NCBI RefSeq assembly: GCF_000715015.1
Contig: NZ_JMIW01000003.1
Span: forward strand, 62,001 to 126,000
Source: Erythrobacter longus
GTDB lineage: Bacteria; Pseudomonadota; Alphaproteobacteria; Sphingomonadales; Sphingomonadaceae
Reading direction: 5' to 3'
DNA: 64,000 bases
In this document: positions 40,474 through 49,296 of the stretch, piece after piece
Position numbering within the stretch: the first letter of the stretch is position 1
Layout: each line of letters begins with the position of its first letter
Made by a program: the position numbers and the translations under genes
The notes under the pieces: model-generated
Databases searched by the model: none
Told to the model about the DNA's origin: nothing
Seen by the model: only the letters and a program-made list of their open reading frames with translations

Positions 40474-42992
40474 CAGCCCTCTACATCCTCTGTCATTTTG
40501 GCAAAGGTCAGGAACTTGTCAGGCGACACCCGGATTGCAGCGCCTGTTGGGCATGCGCGAACACACGAAGGGCCGCCCTCGATACCAGCGCACATATCGC
40601 ATTTGACCGCCTTTTTGGCGACGCCGGGATCGGAATTTTCCTTGCGCCATGAATAGGGCGCCTCGCCTGGCCCAGGCCCGGAACCAAACATCATCCAGCT
40701 AAGAAGGCTGGGCTTTTCAGGGGGCACCGGCTCCATATTGATAACGCCGTAAGGGCAGTTACTTTTGCAATTGCCGCAACCAATACAGGTCTCGCGGTTG
40801 ATGTTGACCTCGCCATCTGCGCCGCGCTGGATCGCGTTTGGCGGGCAATCGGTCATGCAATGCGGGTGTTCGCAGTGGCGGCAGCTGATCGGCACGTGGA
40901 GATAGGCGAAGGTCTTGCCCGTCTCCCGGTCAAGGCGCGAAAGGCCATCGTGGCTGTCCGCGCACGCCTTTTCACAATTGTCACAGCCAATGCACAGCCG
41001 TTCATCGATCAGCAGGGCATCGGTCGCCTCGCCCATGCCTTCATCAAAGAGGAAGGATGCAAGGCCGGAGAAGTTATCGACTTTACCGCCGTCTTTGTCC
41101 TGTCGGCTTTCAATCTCTTCGTTTGAGCGGCGGCGATCATCCATGATCTGGAGCGCGCGTTCACGCAGCTGCGGCTTTTGGGCAAGCAGATCGAGGAAGC
41201 CTTCACCCGGCAAACGGATGACCTCAGATTTTACCGCAGCACGCACAGTGGACATGCGCGGTAGCCCGTCAATAATGCCCATTTCGCCGAAGAAATTGCC
41301 TGCAGGGATAAGGCCAAGGAACGTCTGTCGTTCCCCTTCGCCTTTTTCCACCCGCATCGAACCAAGTCGCACGATAAACAGGTCTTTATCGTCCGCACCT
41401 TCCTGAATGACCACTTTGCCAGCGCTAATCTCTTCGACCACTGCGCTATCGGTCAAAGGCTTGATGTCCTCAGGCGTCAGGCCAGAACCAAACAGCTGAA
41501 GGATTTGCCGCTCGATCGAAATGCGTTTGACCGCTTCATCCGCCTCGGGCGAGGAGCCGATGAGTTTAAGCGCCGCCTTACGTGAAAGTTCGACAACCAC
41601 GGTGTCTTCAGCGGCGCGAATGGTTGCGCCCCGGCGCCTGCCCGAAACCAGGCCAACCTCGCCAAAGATTGATCCTTGACCAATCGGCACAGTGATTGAT
41701 GGATCGTTCGGGTTGACCTCTACCGCAACGCTGCCCTGGGCGATGGCGAAGAGGGATGATCCGGGGGCATCGCGCCGGAAGATCACCTCGCCCGGCGCAA
41801 AGGCGGTGCAAATGGAATCGAGCATCAACTCGCGCATTTGCAGCGTTGAAAGGCCTGCAAAAATATCGACATTGGTGCGATAAAGCTCGAGCCAGTAGTC
41901 GACACTTTTGCCGCCCGGAAGGTTTTCGAATACCTTTTCGAGCAGCGGCTCGTCCGCAGGCTTCACCGCTTCGCCGGTCGCCAAGAATTCGATGACGTCG
42001 TAGCCCTGGTTCATGCAGTGTTTGATCAGCGGATAGCCAGCCAGCGCGCCGATTACAAAGACGCCTGCTTTGGTTGTCTCGAATTCGGGGGAGAGTTTGG
42101 GGAAGGCGCTGCGATCCTCGCTCGTAAACTCAATCCCCATCGCCTCGATAAATTTGCGCGGCGGCTGTGATCCGATGCGGGTGATGATCATGTCGCACGG
42201 GATGATTTCCTGCCCCGTCTCAGTCTCAACTACCATCTCACCATCGCGCACTTCGGCAGGCGATGTGCGGTAAGATATGTTGAGGAAGCCTTCTTCATCT
42301 GCGCTGGTCAGATCGGTCGCGTTCTTGATCTTTGCCTTTGCAAAATCGGTGCCGCGGTTAAGAACGGTGACAGTGTTGCCAAGCGCCGGGTCTGTCGCAA
42401 GGCCAAGCGCGTTTTCAATCCCGGCATCGCCTGTGCCAACGACGATCACATGCTTATCGATGTGGTCTTCAGGATCGTCCAATTGCGGCGTGATCATCGG
42501 GTGATCTGCACCCGGGCACCGCAGCAGATTGGGGTTGCCTTGCGTGCCGATAGCAAGGACTATCGTCTCGGCGCGGATGGTATCACCATCCTTCAACTTG
42601 ATCGAGAAATTGCCTTTTTCGCCTTCGACCGAGACAACTTCCGCGTTCAGCCGGGTGTTGATGTCGAAATCTTGGACCTCGCCCTCATATGTGGGCATGC
42701 GTTCATCTTCGATGCGGCAGTGCTTGTTCCAAATACCAAGGATACGCTCACGCGTGCCCTCTTCAAACTCCATGCCCTGATGCACGCCTTCCTCGTACCC
42801 GCCTGCGCGAAGCGCGAGGTCGGAAGGGGTCGCCATCACGTGCTTGCCCTTTTGATATTTGAAGATCGTGTCTGAGAGGTGATCGGTTTTTTCGAGCAGG
42901 ATGTGCGACATCTCGCGCTTTGCGGCCTGTCCCGCAGCGCTCATTCCGGCAGGGCCGGACCCAATAATCGCGACTTTGAATAAGTCAGACAA
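40473..42992 (-). CDS. Thioredoxin-reductase-like FAD protein fused to two cNMP-binding domains and four [4Fe-4S] clusters
   Basis: An 839-residue cytoplasmic fusion. Residues 1-345 are a TrxR-like flavoprotein with GSGPAG (11-16) for FAD and VIVVGTGDAG (182-191) for NAD(P)H, but no redox CxxC. Residues about 375-480 and 495-605 are two cyclic-nucleotide-binding domains (FGEVGLVSG, FGEMGIIDG cassettes). The C-terminus holds 16 Cys in four groups (667-677, 704-716, 736-746, 798-814), as in NrfC/DmsB-type ferredoxin subunits. It should move electrons between NAD(P)H and the membrane b-type protein encoded next, gated by cAMP or cGMP. The start is TTG 42992, with seven G's just upstream; an extension of 58 codons was rejected. 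Confidence 0.9.
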   Translation of the reverse strand: MSDLFKVAIIGSGPAGMSAAGQAAKREMSHILLEKTDHLSDTIFKYQKGKHVMATPSDLALRAGGYEEGVHQGMEFEEGTRERILGIWNKHCRIEDERMPTYEGEVQDFDINTRLNAEVVSVEGEKGNFSIKLKDGDTIRAETIVLAIGTQGNPNLLRCPGADHPMITPQLDDPEDHIDKHVIVVGTGDAGIENALGLATDPALGNTVTVLNRGTDFAKAKIKNATDLTSADEEGFLNISYRTSPAEVRDGEMVVETETGQEIIPCDMIITRIGSQPPRKFIEAMGIEFTSEDRSAFPKLSPEFETTKAGVFVIGALAGYPLIKHCMNQGYDVIEFLATGEAVKPADEPLLEKVFENLPGGKSVDYWLELYRTNVDIFAGLSTLQMRELMLDSICTAFAPGEVIFRRDAPGSSLFAIAQGSVAVEVNPNDPSITVPIGQGSIFGEVGLVSGRRRGATIRAAEDTVVVELSRKAALKLIGSSPEADEAVKRISIERQILQLFGSGLTPEDIKPLTDSAVVEEISAGKVVIQEGADDKDLFIVRLGSMRVEKGEGERQTFLGLIPAGNFFGEMGIIDGLPRMSTVRAAVKSEVIRLPGEGFLDLLAQKPQLRERALQIMDDRRRSNEEIESRQDKDGGKVDNFSGLASFLFDEGMGEATDALLIDERLCIGCDNCEKACADSHDGLSRLDRETGKTFAYLHVPISCRHCEHPHCMTDCPPNAIQRGADGEVNINRETCIGCGNCKSNCPYGVINMEPVPPEKPSLLSWMMFGSGPGPGEAPYSWRKENSDPGVAKKAVKCDMCAGIEGGPSCVRACPTGAAIRVSPDKFLTFAKMTEDVEG

Positions 42993-43141
42993 TCTATCCC
43001 CCCCTTTTGGATAGATTTTACATACAAGCGCTAACCATAAGGAAAGCGCGCCCCAATGCCGGTTACAATTGCCGCTTTTGCCCGCGGATGCTAGTGCAAA
43101 ATGCACAGGACTAGTCGAAATACGTGCAAATGAGGGTGTAA

Positions 43142-44101
43142 ATGGGGGAAAATACGCAAAGCCCATCCGGTTCTAAAGCCGGCTGGATACTGCTTGGCGG
43201 CGCAGCTTTGCTGGCGGTCGCATCAGTTGGATATAACGTATACTCGGGCGGTGAGGACGACGCCGTGGCAGAGGCCACGAGCGACGGTGTGCCTACGATT
43301 GCTGAACTACGCAAGGCAGCAGAGGCGTCGAGCGATGATGCAGGGCCCTGGAGCGAACTGGGCTTTGCCCATTTTGAACGCGGCGAATTTGCTGAGGCAG
43401 TAGAGGCTTATGAGAAAGCGGTCGCAATTGACGAGACATCGGCATCACTTTGGTCCGCTTTGGGCGAAGCGCGCGTGATGGCGGTTGATGCGGCGCAAGC
43501 TGATGCTGACCCGCTGCCCGCATCCGCATTAGAAGCTTTTGCCAAAGCACTCGAGCGCGATGGAAACGACCCACGTGCGCGTTATTTCATGGCCGTAAAG
43601 AAAGACATCGACGGCGACCATCAAGGCGCGATTGACGGTTGGTTTGCCCTGCTTGAAGACACGCCGGTTGGGGCCCCGTGGGAAGGCGATGTGGTCCGCA
43701 CGATCGAGCAAGTGGCCGCAATCAACGAGATTGATTTGGGCGATCGCCTTTCCACTGCGATGGCCACCCGAACCCCTGAAATCGCGATCCCGGGCTCAGG
43801 TTCGGTAGCGGGCGATGCAGCATCGGACAATGTGCGCGGCCCCACCGCTCAACAAGTCGCCGATGCGCGCCAAATGTCGGAAAGCGACCAGCGCCAGATG
43901 ATTGCGGGTATGGTGTCGGGCCTTGAGGAGCGGCTTGAGGGCGATCCCAGCAATCTGGACGGCTGGGTAATGCTGATGCGCAGCCGGATGACCCTTGGCG
44001 AAAGAGGCAAGGCGCGAGACGCCCTGGCGAAAGCGGTTGCGGCTAATCCGGGTGAGGCTGATGAGCTGAGAAGGCAGGCGGCGCAGCTGGGAATTGAGTA
44101 A
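43142..44101 (+). CDS. CcmI/CycH-like TPR protein (cytochrome c maturation)
   Basis: A 319-residue protein with one N-terminal membrane helix (about 14-33), TPR units around residues 64-130, and a C-terminal TPR block with DQRQMIAGMVSGLEERLEGDP followed by GWVMLMRSRMTLGERGKA. That C-terminal pattern matches CcmI/CycH, which hold apocytochrome c for haem attachment. It is divergent from the FAD/cNMP/FeS gene across 149 bp. A dedicated or extra chaperone beside genes with 25 haem motifs makes sense. No other ccm gene is in the window. Confidence 0.72.
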   Translation: MGENTQSPSGSKAGWILLGGAALLAVASVGYNVYSGGEDDAVAEATSDGVPTIAELRKAAEASSDDAGPWSELGFAHFERGEFAEAVEAYEKAVAIDETSASLWSALGEARVMAVDAAQADADPLPASALEAFAKALERDGNDPRARYFMAVKKDIDGDHQGAIDGWFALLEDTPVGAPWEGDVVRTIEQVAAINEIDLGDRLSTAMATRTPEIAIPGSGSVAGDAASDNVRGPTAQQVADARQMSESDQRQMIAGMVSGLEERLEGDPSNLDGWVMLMRSRMTLGERGKARDALAKAVAANPGEADELRRQAAQLGIE

Positions 44102-44206
44102 AGGGGCAGCGATCACGCGAATAAGAGATTTCTTGTCGCAGTCGTCCAATTCTTAGTCACTGGTCATGGGGGCAAATCGGGCGTTGTATATACTTCCGCC
44201 GGAGGC

Positions 44207-45361
44207 TCAATTTGTGGGCACAAACTCTTCGCGTGGCGTCCCATCTACCGCGAATAGGCGCTCAACCGGTAGCTTCACGACCAACTGCGAATTGGGTAAG
44301 CGCTCATCGTAAACTGCACCCAGCAAACCTGCCATACGCGAGCCTTCGGTTTTTGCTCCAAGAGCGTCAAAGCCAATCGTCAAGCCCTCGCCCATGCTTC
44401 CTGTCCAGCGGCCGACGCGCACCGTAACGGGACCAGAATGGTATTTGCCTTCGCGGGGCAGCACTTGTTCAATCCACTGTCGATCAATACCAGTTCGGCG
44501 TTTTTCTGCTGGAAGCTGGTGAATTTGATAATTTGTTGGTTCCTGAACAAACCAACCTAAGATTCCGCGAGCGACAACGGTGTTCCCCCCGCTAGCGGTA
44601 TCAGTCAGGTCGATAATGATATGCTGATCGTTGATCGCTTGGCCCATGGCCTGATCAAAAGCAGCGATGGTATCATTGCGGCCCAGTGAGTCATGAAACC
44701 TGATGACTAGACTGTCGTTCTCATTGCTCACAGATATGCTTGGCCTTTCGGCATCATCTATCGAATAGAGGTTGGGTAATTGCAGAACCCGCGGATTGTC
44801 TTGTGGGCTTTGCAAAGTGAGTGTTCGTGGTCGATCGCGTCTGCCAGCGGCAAGGACACGGGCAGCAAATGCCTCATCACCGCTTTCATCTATGACCCCA
44901 AGATCACGCCAAAACGTATCGATTGCATCTTGAACCGGTAACTCGCCTATCGCGATAAGACGGTCACCTGGTTTTATTCCTTCTTGCGATGCCGGAGAAT
45001 TCTTTCGCACTTGCTCGATGAGATAATCGTCGCCACGCTTTTCAATCCATAAGTCGCCATAACTGGGAAACACTGCCCAGCTGTCAGAAAGCGATGCGCC
45101 CGTAATCGCATGGTGATCGGCGAGTAGCATCAGCGCCCGCTCAGCAAAGCGAATAAGCTCACGGCTGGTTTGAACGCTGGCAGCCTCTGCTCTTAACGTT
45201 TCGGTCAATTCGAAATTGCCGTTTGGTAGCCGGTCTAGATAAGCATATTGATACTTAACAAGTCGCTCCAACAGCTCCGCGTCTTCACGAAAGCCATCTG
45301 GCTGCGTAGCGAACGAAGCTGTAGCACTTAGCAGGGCGAATACGGTCAAAAGCCATTTCAT
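44207..45361 (-). CDS. Secreted S41-like peptidase homologue with PDZ domain
   Basis: A 384-residue exported protein (signal sequence MKWLLTVFALLSATASFA). A PDZ-like stretch QVRKNSPASQEGIKPGDRLIAIGE lies in the middle, and an S41/tail-specific-protease fold follows, with IIIDLTDTASGGNTV and a possible nucleophile Ser in RWTGSMGEGLTIGFD. The usual catalytic Lys partner is not obvious. The ATG at 45361 gives a correct signal peptide; a 12-codon extension was rejected. Its base composition looks lower in GC than its neighbours, and it stands alone between convergent and terminated units, so transfer is possible. Confidence 0.7.
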   Translation of the reverse strand: MKWLLTVFALLSATASFATQPDGFREDAELLERLVKYQYAYLDRLPNGNFELTETLRAEAASVQTSRELIRFAERALMLLADHHAITGASLSDSWAVFPSYGDLWIEKRGDDYLIEQVRKNSPASQEGIKPGDRLIAIGELPVQDAIDTFWRDLGVIDESGDEAFAARVLAAGRRDRPRTLTLQSPQDNPRVLQLPNLYSIDDAERPSISVSNENDSLVIRFHDSLGRNDTIAAFDQAMGQAINDQHIIIDLTDTASGGNTVVARGILGWFVQEPTNYQIHQLPAEKRRTGIDRQWIEQVLPREGKYHSGPVTVRVGRWTGSMGEGLTIGFDALGAKTEGSRMAGLLGAVYDERLPNSQLVVKLPVERLFAVDGTPREEFVPTN

Positions 45362-45444
45362 GAAGGTGACGATACAACCATTGCCGAAAGTCAGCAAATG
45401 GGTCGCAATCGGGCTTTGCGTTAATGGCTTGCTTATCCAACAAG

Positions 45445-45480
45445 AAAAGGGACGCTCCCCGCAAAGGAGGCGCCCCTTTT
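45445..45480 (-). terminator. Terminator after glutamate dehydrogenase
   Basis: On the minus strand, AAAAGGGGCGCCTCC pairs with GGGAGCGTCCCTTTT with a few G-T pairs around a short loop, ending in a T run. It begins about 22 bp after the gdhA stop. Confidence 0.8.
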
Positions 45481-45502
45481 GTGTTCGTCTTCAGGCTGCG
45501 GC

Positions 45503-46858
45503 TTAAACCACGCCGAAGGCCAGCATTGCGTCGGCCACTTTCTTGAAGCCTGCGATATTTGCGCCTTTGACATAGTCAACATAGCCATCGCCTTGGTCGC
45601 CATATTCGGTGCACTTGTCGTGAATGCCTTCCATCAGATCGGTCAGCATTTCGCCGAGGCGTTCATGGTTCCAACTGATGCGTTCCGAGTTCTGGCTCAT
45701 CTCGAGGCCGGACACCGCGACACCGCCAGCGTTGGCCGCTTTGCCTGGGCCGTACAGGATCTTGGCATCGTGGAAGACCTTCACGCCATCAAGCGTGGTC
45801 GGCATATTCGCGCCTTCCGATACGCCTTTACAGCCATTGCTGACCAGCGCTTTGGCTTCGTCTTCGTTCAGCTCGTTCTGCGTCGCGCACGGCAGAGCGA
45901 GGTCGCATGACACATCCCAAGGCCGCTTGCCTTCGTGGAAGGTCGCGTTGGTAAAGTGGTCGGCATATTCACTGATACGGCCGCGTTTCACGTTCTTCAG
46001 CTCTTTTACCCAGTCGATCTTTTCTTGATCGAACCCATCGGGATCATGGATGAAACCGCCCGAATCCGACATGGTCAGCACTTTACCGCCAAGCTGCGTG
46101 ATCTTTTCAGCGGCATGGGTTGCGACATTGCCTGAGCCTGAAATCACTGCGGAGTGCCCTTCGACATCCATGCCTTTGTGCTTGAGCATGTTTTGCAGGA
46201 AATAGACCGCGCCATAGCCGGTTGCCTCGGGGCGCATTTGCGAGCCGCCATATTCCTGACCCTTGCCGGTCAAGACGCCTTCCCAGCGGCCCGTGATGCG
46301 CTTGTATTGGCCAAACATATAGCCAATTTCGCGCCCGCCAACGCCGATATCGCCCGCTGGCACGTCGGTGTCAGGGCCGATGTGGCGGTAAAGCTCTGTC
46401 ATAAAGCTTTGGCAAAAACGCATGACTTCTGCGTCAGATTTGCCCTTGGGATTGAAGTTTGCGCCGCCTTTGCCGCCGCCCATGGGAAGGCCAGTCAATG
46501 AGTTTTTGAAGGTTTGCTCAAACGCAAGGAACTTAAGAACGCTTTCGGTCACCGATGGGTGAAAGCGAATGCCGCCTTTATAAGGGCCGATGGCGTTGTT
46601 GTTCTGGACCCGCCAGCCGCGCTGAACGCGGATGTTGTGATTGTCATCTTCCCAGCATACGCGGAACGAGACGATGCGATCCGGCTCCGCAATCCGGCGC
46701 AGGATCTGCGCTTCGTGATATTGGACCTTGTCGGCCATGAATTCGAAGATGTCTTGAGCAACTTCATGAACAGCCTGAATAAATTCAGTTTGTCCCGGAT
46801 TACGCTTTTTCACGCCTTCCATGAATTGCGATAGATTTACGTGGTCAGAAACCGGCAT
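45503..46858 (-). CDS. gdhA: NADP-type glutamate dehydrogenase
   Basis: A 451-residue hexameric glutamate dehydrogenase, the normal length for the assimilatory NADP type. Visible motifs are the substrate-binding NNAIGPYKGGIRFHP, the catalytic Lys in GLPMGGGKGGANFNPKGKSD, the Asp in PAGDIGVGGREIGYMFGQY, and the Rossmann GSGNVATHAAEK. It fixes ammonia onto 2-oxoglutarate, and might also take up the ammonia released by the deaminase pathways. It starts at 46858 and is followed by its own terminator. Confidence 0.95.
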   Translation of the reverse strand: MPVSDHVNLSQFMEGVKKRNPGQTEFIQAVHEVAQDIFEFMADKVQYHEAQILRRIAEPDRIVSFRVCWEDDNHNIRVQRGWRVQNNNAIGPYKGGIRFHPSVTESVLKFLAFEQTFKNSLTGLPMGGGKGGANFNPKGKSDAEVMRFCQSFMTELYRHIGPDTDVPAGDIGVGGREIGYMFGQYKRITGRWEGVLTGKGQEYGGSQMRPEATGYGAVYFLQNMLKHKGMDVEGHSAVISGSGNVATHAAEKITQLGGKVLTMSDSGGFIHDPDGFDQEKIDWVKELKNVKRGRISEYADHFTNATFHEGKRPWDVSCDLALPCATQNELNEDEAKALVSNGCKGVSEGANMPTTLDGVKVFHDAKILYGPGKAANAGGVAVSGLEMSQNSERISWNHERLGEMLTDLMEGIHDKCTEYGDQGDGYVDYVKGANIAGFKKVADAMLAFGVV

Positions 46859-47149
46859 TGCATACCCCCCTTATGAATAACAACGCGACCGCATTTTTGT
46901 TTTTGCGTGTAGGCTCTATCCTTTGAAAGCGGGTTTGACGCAAGTGCAAGGATGCACATTGCTCCGCTCTGGCACCAACGCTTGCGCTAAGGGGACGCGG
47001 GGTTGCAATCCCTACGCGAAGCCTTGTAGGCAGGCCCCAACGCAAGCGCGCCCATCACGAGGCGTGCGGCTGGGCCCGCCAAATTGCTTGGGCCCGGCAG
47101 GCATCAGGGCCGCCAGTTTTGGCCCAAAACAATCGGAACGCACTTTTCC
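46859..47149. promoter_or_regulatory. Divergent intergenic region between gdhA and the BCCT gene
   Basis: A 291-bp gap serving two divergent genes. Around 47070-47100 the sequence GGGCCC appears twice with flanking CAA/TTG, able to form a short hairpin or be bound as a palindrome. I saw no convincing RNA gene or small coding frame. Promoters for both genes should be here. Confidence 0.4.
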
Positions 47150-48922
47150 ATGACCAGCCCCGGAGCTGACCAGACGCCTGTTGAACAATCGCCTGCTGAA
47201 AAAAGGCCTGCTGACCAAATCAATTCGAGCGACCATCCTATTGCGCCGCCATTGGTTGAGCTTGACATTGATACGCATGACAGCGGCTTTTACGACGGGT
47301 TCAGCCGCGAGGTGACGATCCCCGCGAAAATCATTGTGTCGCTCATCATATTGTGGGCGATCTTCTTCCCGGTGAATGCGATGGAGACCCTCCAGGTCGC
47401 TAATTCAACCATCATCAGCGCGTTCAGCGGATGGTATGTCTATCTCGTCGCGTTTCTCGTTTTGAGCTGCGCCGTTTTAGTGGCGGTCCCTCAGATCGGG
47501 TCTTTGCGTATCGGTCCACCGGGTGAAAAGCCGGAATTCTCGCGCGCTTCTTGGTTCTCCATGCTGTTTGGCGCTGGCATCGGCATCGGGATGCTAACCT
47601 TCTCCACCGGGGAGCCGCTCGCGCACTTTTCGAACAATCCCGACATCATTCGCGGGACGATAGAGGCGCGCTCTGCTGAAGCGGTGCGACCTGCCTATCT
47701 CTACACCTTCCTGCACTGGGGCTTTGGCGCTTGGTGCACCTATGCATTGGTCGGGCTTGGCATTGGTTATGTGGCGCACAGGCGGGGCTTGCTGCTGACT
47801 ATCCGGTCGAGCTTGGCTCCCCTTTTTGGTGAGCGCATGTCAGGCCTTGGGGGTCATGCAGTTGACGTTGTGGCAGTAGTGGCGACGATCCTGGGCGTCT
47901 CTTACACGCTTGCTTTCGGGGTCCAGCAGTTTGTCGCAGGGCTTTACCGAATAGGCTTTGGCGATTGGTTGATGGTCGAAGGCGAGGGCGGGGTGCTTAT
48001 CGCTTCGAATATGGCGATTGTTGTCGCTCTGGTTGTGTTGGTGGGGGCCTCTACGATCAGCGCCTTGTCCGGCGTTGGGCGCGGGATCAAATGGCTTTCC
48101 AACATCAATATGGCGCTGTCATTTGGGCTCTTGGCCCTGTTCGCCATTGTTGGGTCCGGCCTTTTTGGTTTGCAGCTTATGGGCACTGCCACGTGGGATT
48201 ACATCGTCAATCTGCCCGCACAATCGCTTGCCTTGTTTGCTGATGATGGCAGCGAAACCGCAGGCGCGCTGGTTGACTGGCAGCTTGGCTGGACGGTGAT
48301 GTATTGGGCGTGGTGGATCGCGTTTGCGCCGTTTGTCGGCATGTTTATCGCCCGCATTTCGCGCGGGCGCACGATCCGTGAGTACATTCTCGGGGTCGCC
48401 TTGGTCCCATCGCTCATGTGCTTCATTTGGATGACTTTGGTGGGCGGCACTGCGATTGATCTTGAGCTTTCGGGTGTTGCAGGCGGTACGATTGTCGATG
48501 CACCAATGTCCGATCAATTGTTTGCAACGCTCGCATTGCTGCTTGATCCGGGCACTGCGGCCATCGTCTCAGGGCTCGTTGTGATCTTGCTGATGACCTA
48601 TCTCATCACCTCAGCCGACAGCGCGATCCTGATCGTCAACACGATCAATGGCGCTGGCGATAACGAAGGTGCGCGGCGATTTCATATTCTCTTTTGGGGT
48701 TTGGCCCTCGCGTTTGTGGTAGGCTCGATGCTTATCCTTGGCGGGATTGAGGCCATTCGCATCACCATGATTATCGGCGCTTTGCCGTTCTCTGTGGTGC
48801 TTGCTGCCATGAGCGTATCAATCGTGAAGGCGGTGGTGTTCGACCTTATCCGCAAAAAACACGGTGTGCCCACCACACAAGAGGCTTGTGAGAACTGGGA
48901 TGGGGAAGTTACAACCCCTTGA
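47150..48922 (+). CDS. BCCT-family betaine/choline/carnitine transporter
   Basis: A 590-residue, 12-helix sodium- or proton-coupled transporter. Signatures are GAGIGIGMLTFSTGEP in helix 3 (substrate-coupling glycines) and YWAWWIAFAPFVGMFIARISRGRTI, the central BCCT motif. The acidic, Pro-rich N-terminal 55 residues are cytoplasmic. The ATG at 47150 was preferred over a 22-codon upstream extension. It would import a quaternary amine or similar compatible solute for salt protection, which suits a marine organism. Exact substrate unknown. Confidence 0.9.
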   Translation: MTSPGADQTPVEQSPAEKRPADQINSSDHPIAPPLVELDIDTHDSGFYDGFSREVTIPAKIIVSLIILWAIFFPVNAMETLQVANSTIISAFSGWYVYLVAFLVLSCAVLVAVPQIGSLRIGPPGEKPEFSRASWFSMLFGAGIGIGMLTFSTGEPLAHFSNNPDIIRGTIEARSAEAVRPAYLYTFLHWGFGAWCTYALVGLGIGYVAHRRGLLLTIRSSLAPLFGERMSGLGGHAVDVVAVVATILGVSYTLAFGVQQFVAGLYRIGFGDWLMVEGEGGVLIASNMAIVVALVVLVGASTISALSGVGRGIKWLSNINMALSFGLLALFAIVGSGLFGLQLMGTATWDYIVNLPAQSLALFADDGSETAGALVDWQLGWTVMYWAWWIAFAPFVGMFIARISRGRTIREYILGVALVPSLMCFIWMTLVGGTAIDLELSGVAGGTIVDAPMSDQLFATLALLLDPGTAAIVSGLVVILLMTYLITSADSAILIVNTINGAGDNEGARRFHILFWGLALAFVVGSMLILGGIEAIRITMIIGALPFSVVLAAMSVSIVKAVVFDLIRKKHGVPTTQEACENWDGEVTTP

Positions 48923-49296
48923 GGACTTTGTGCGGCACTTATAAAGGCAAAGTATTCGCGAAGATATACAGAACAGTATAGATAATTTATGAAGTATGAT
49001 ATCGGATACTTATAAAAGTCGTTTTGTAAAATTTGCGATAGCAATGAATAGTTCTCTGATTACCTAGAGTTTTCATGGCCTAGATTTACATTGTTGTTTC
49101 AATGCAACACATCTTTGTAGCTTTGGAAAATGCGAGGGCGCGCTGTGGCCAGCCCGCTTTGCTCTTGTTACCTGCCCCATCAGCGCGCCCCGTAGTTTGT
49201 GAAGTTCGCAAACTTCGTTGAGCCCGCTGTTCTTGGATGAACTGGCGCGAACCGTCGCGCCGCCCCCCTCATCCGCAGTCCAAAAGGGATTACATA
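48923..49296. promoter_or_regulatory. AT-rich upstream region of the TonB-dependent receptor
   Basis: 374 bp without a gene. From about 48935 to 49130 it is clearly richer in A and T than the rest of the window. The receptor promoter should be in this region. No repeats, hairpin terminator or operator that I can name were seen. Confidence 0.45.

Noticed and set aside
42993..43166. 58-codon N-terminal extension of the FAD/cNMP/FeS protein
   Set aside because: The flavin motif begins directly after TTG 42992, which has a strong purine-rich site upstream; the extension overlaps the divergent gene's start.
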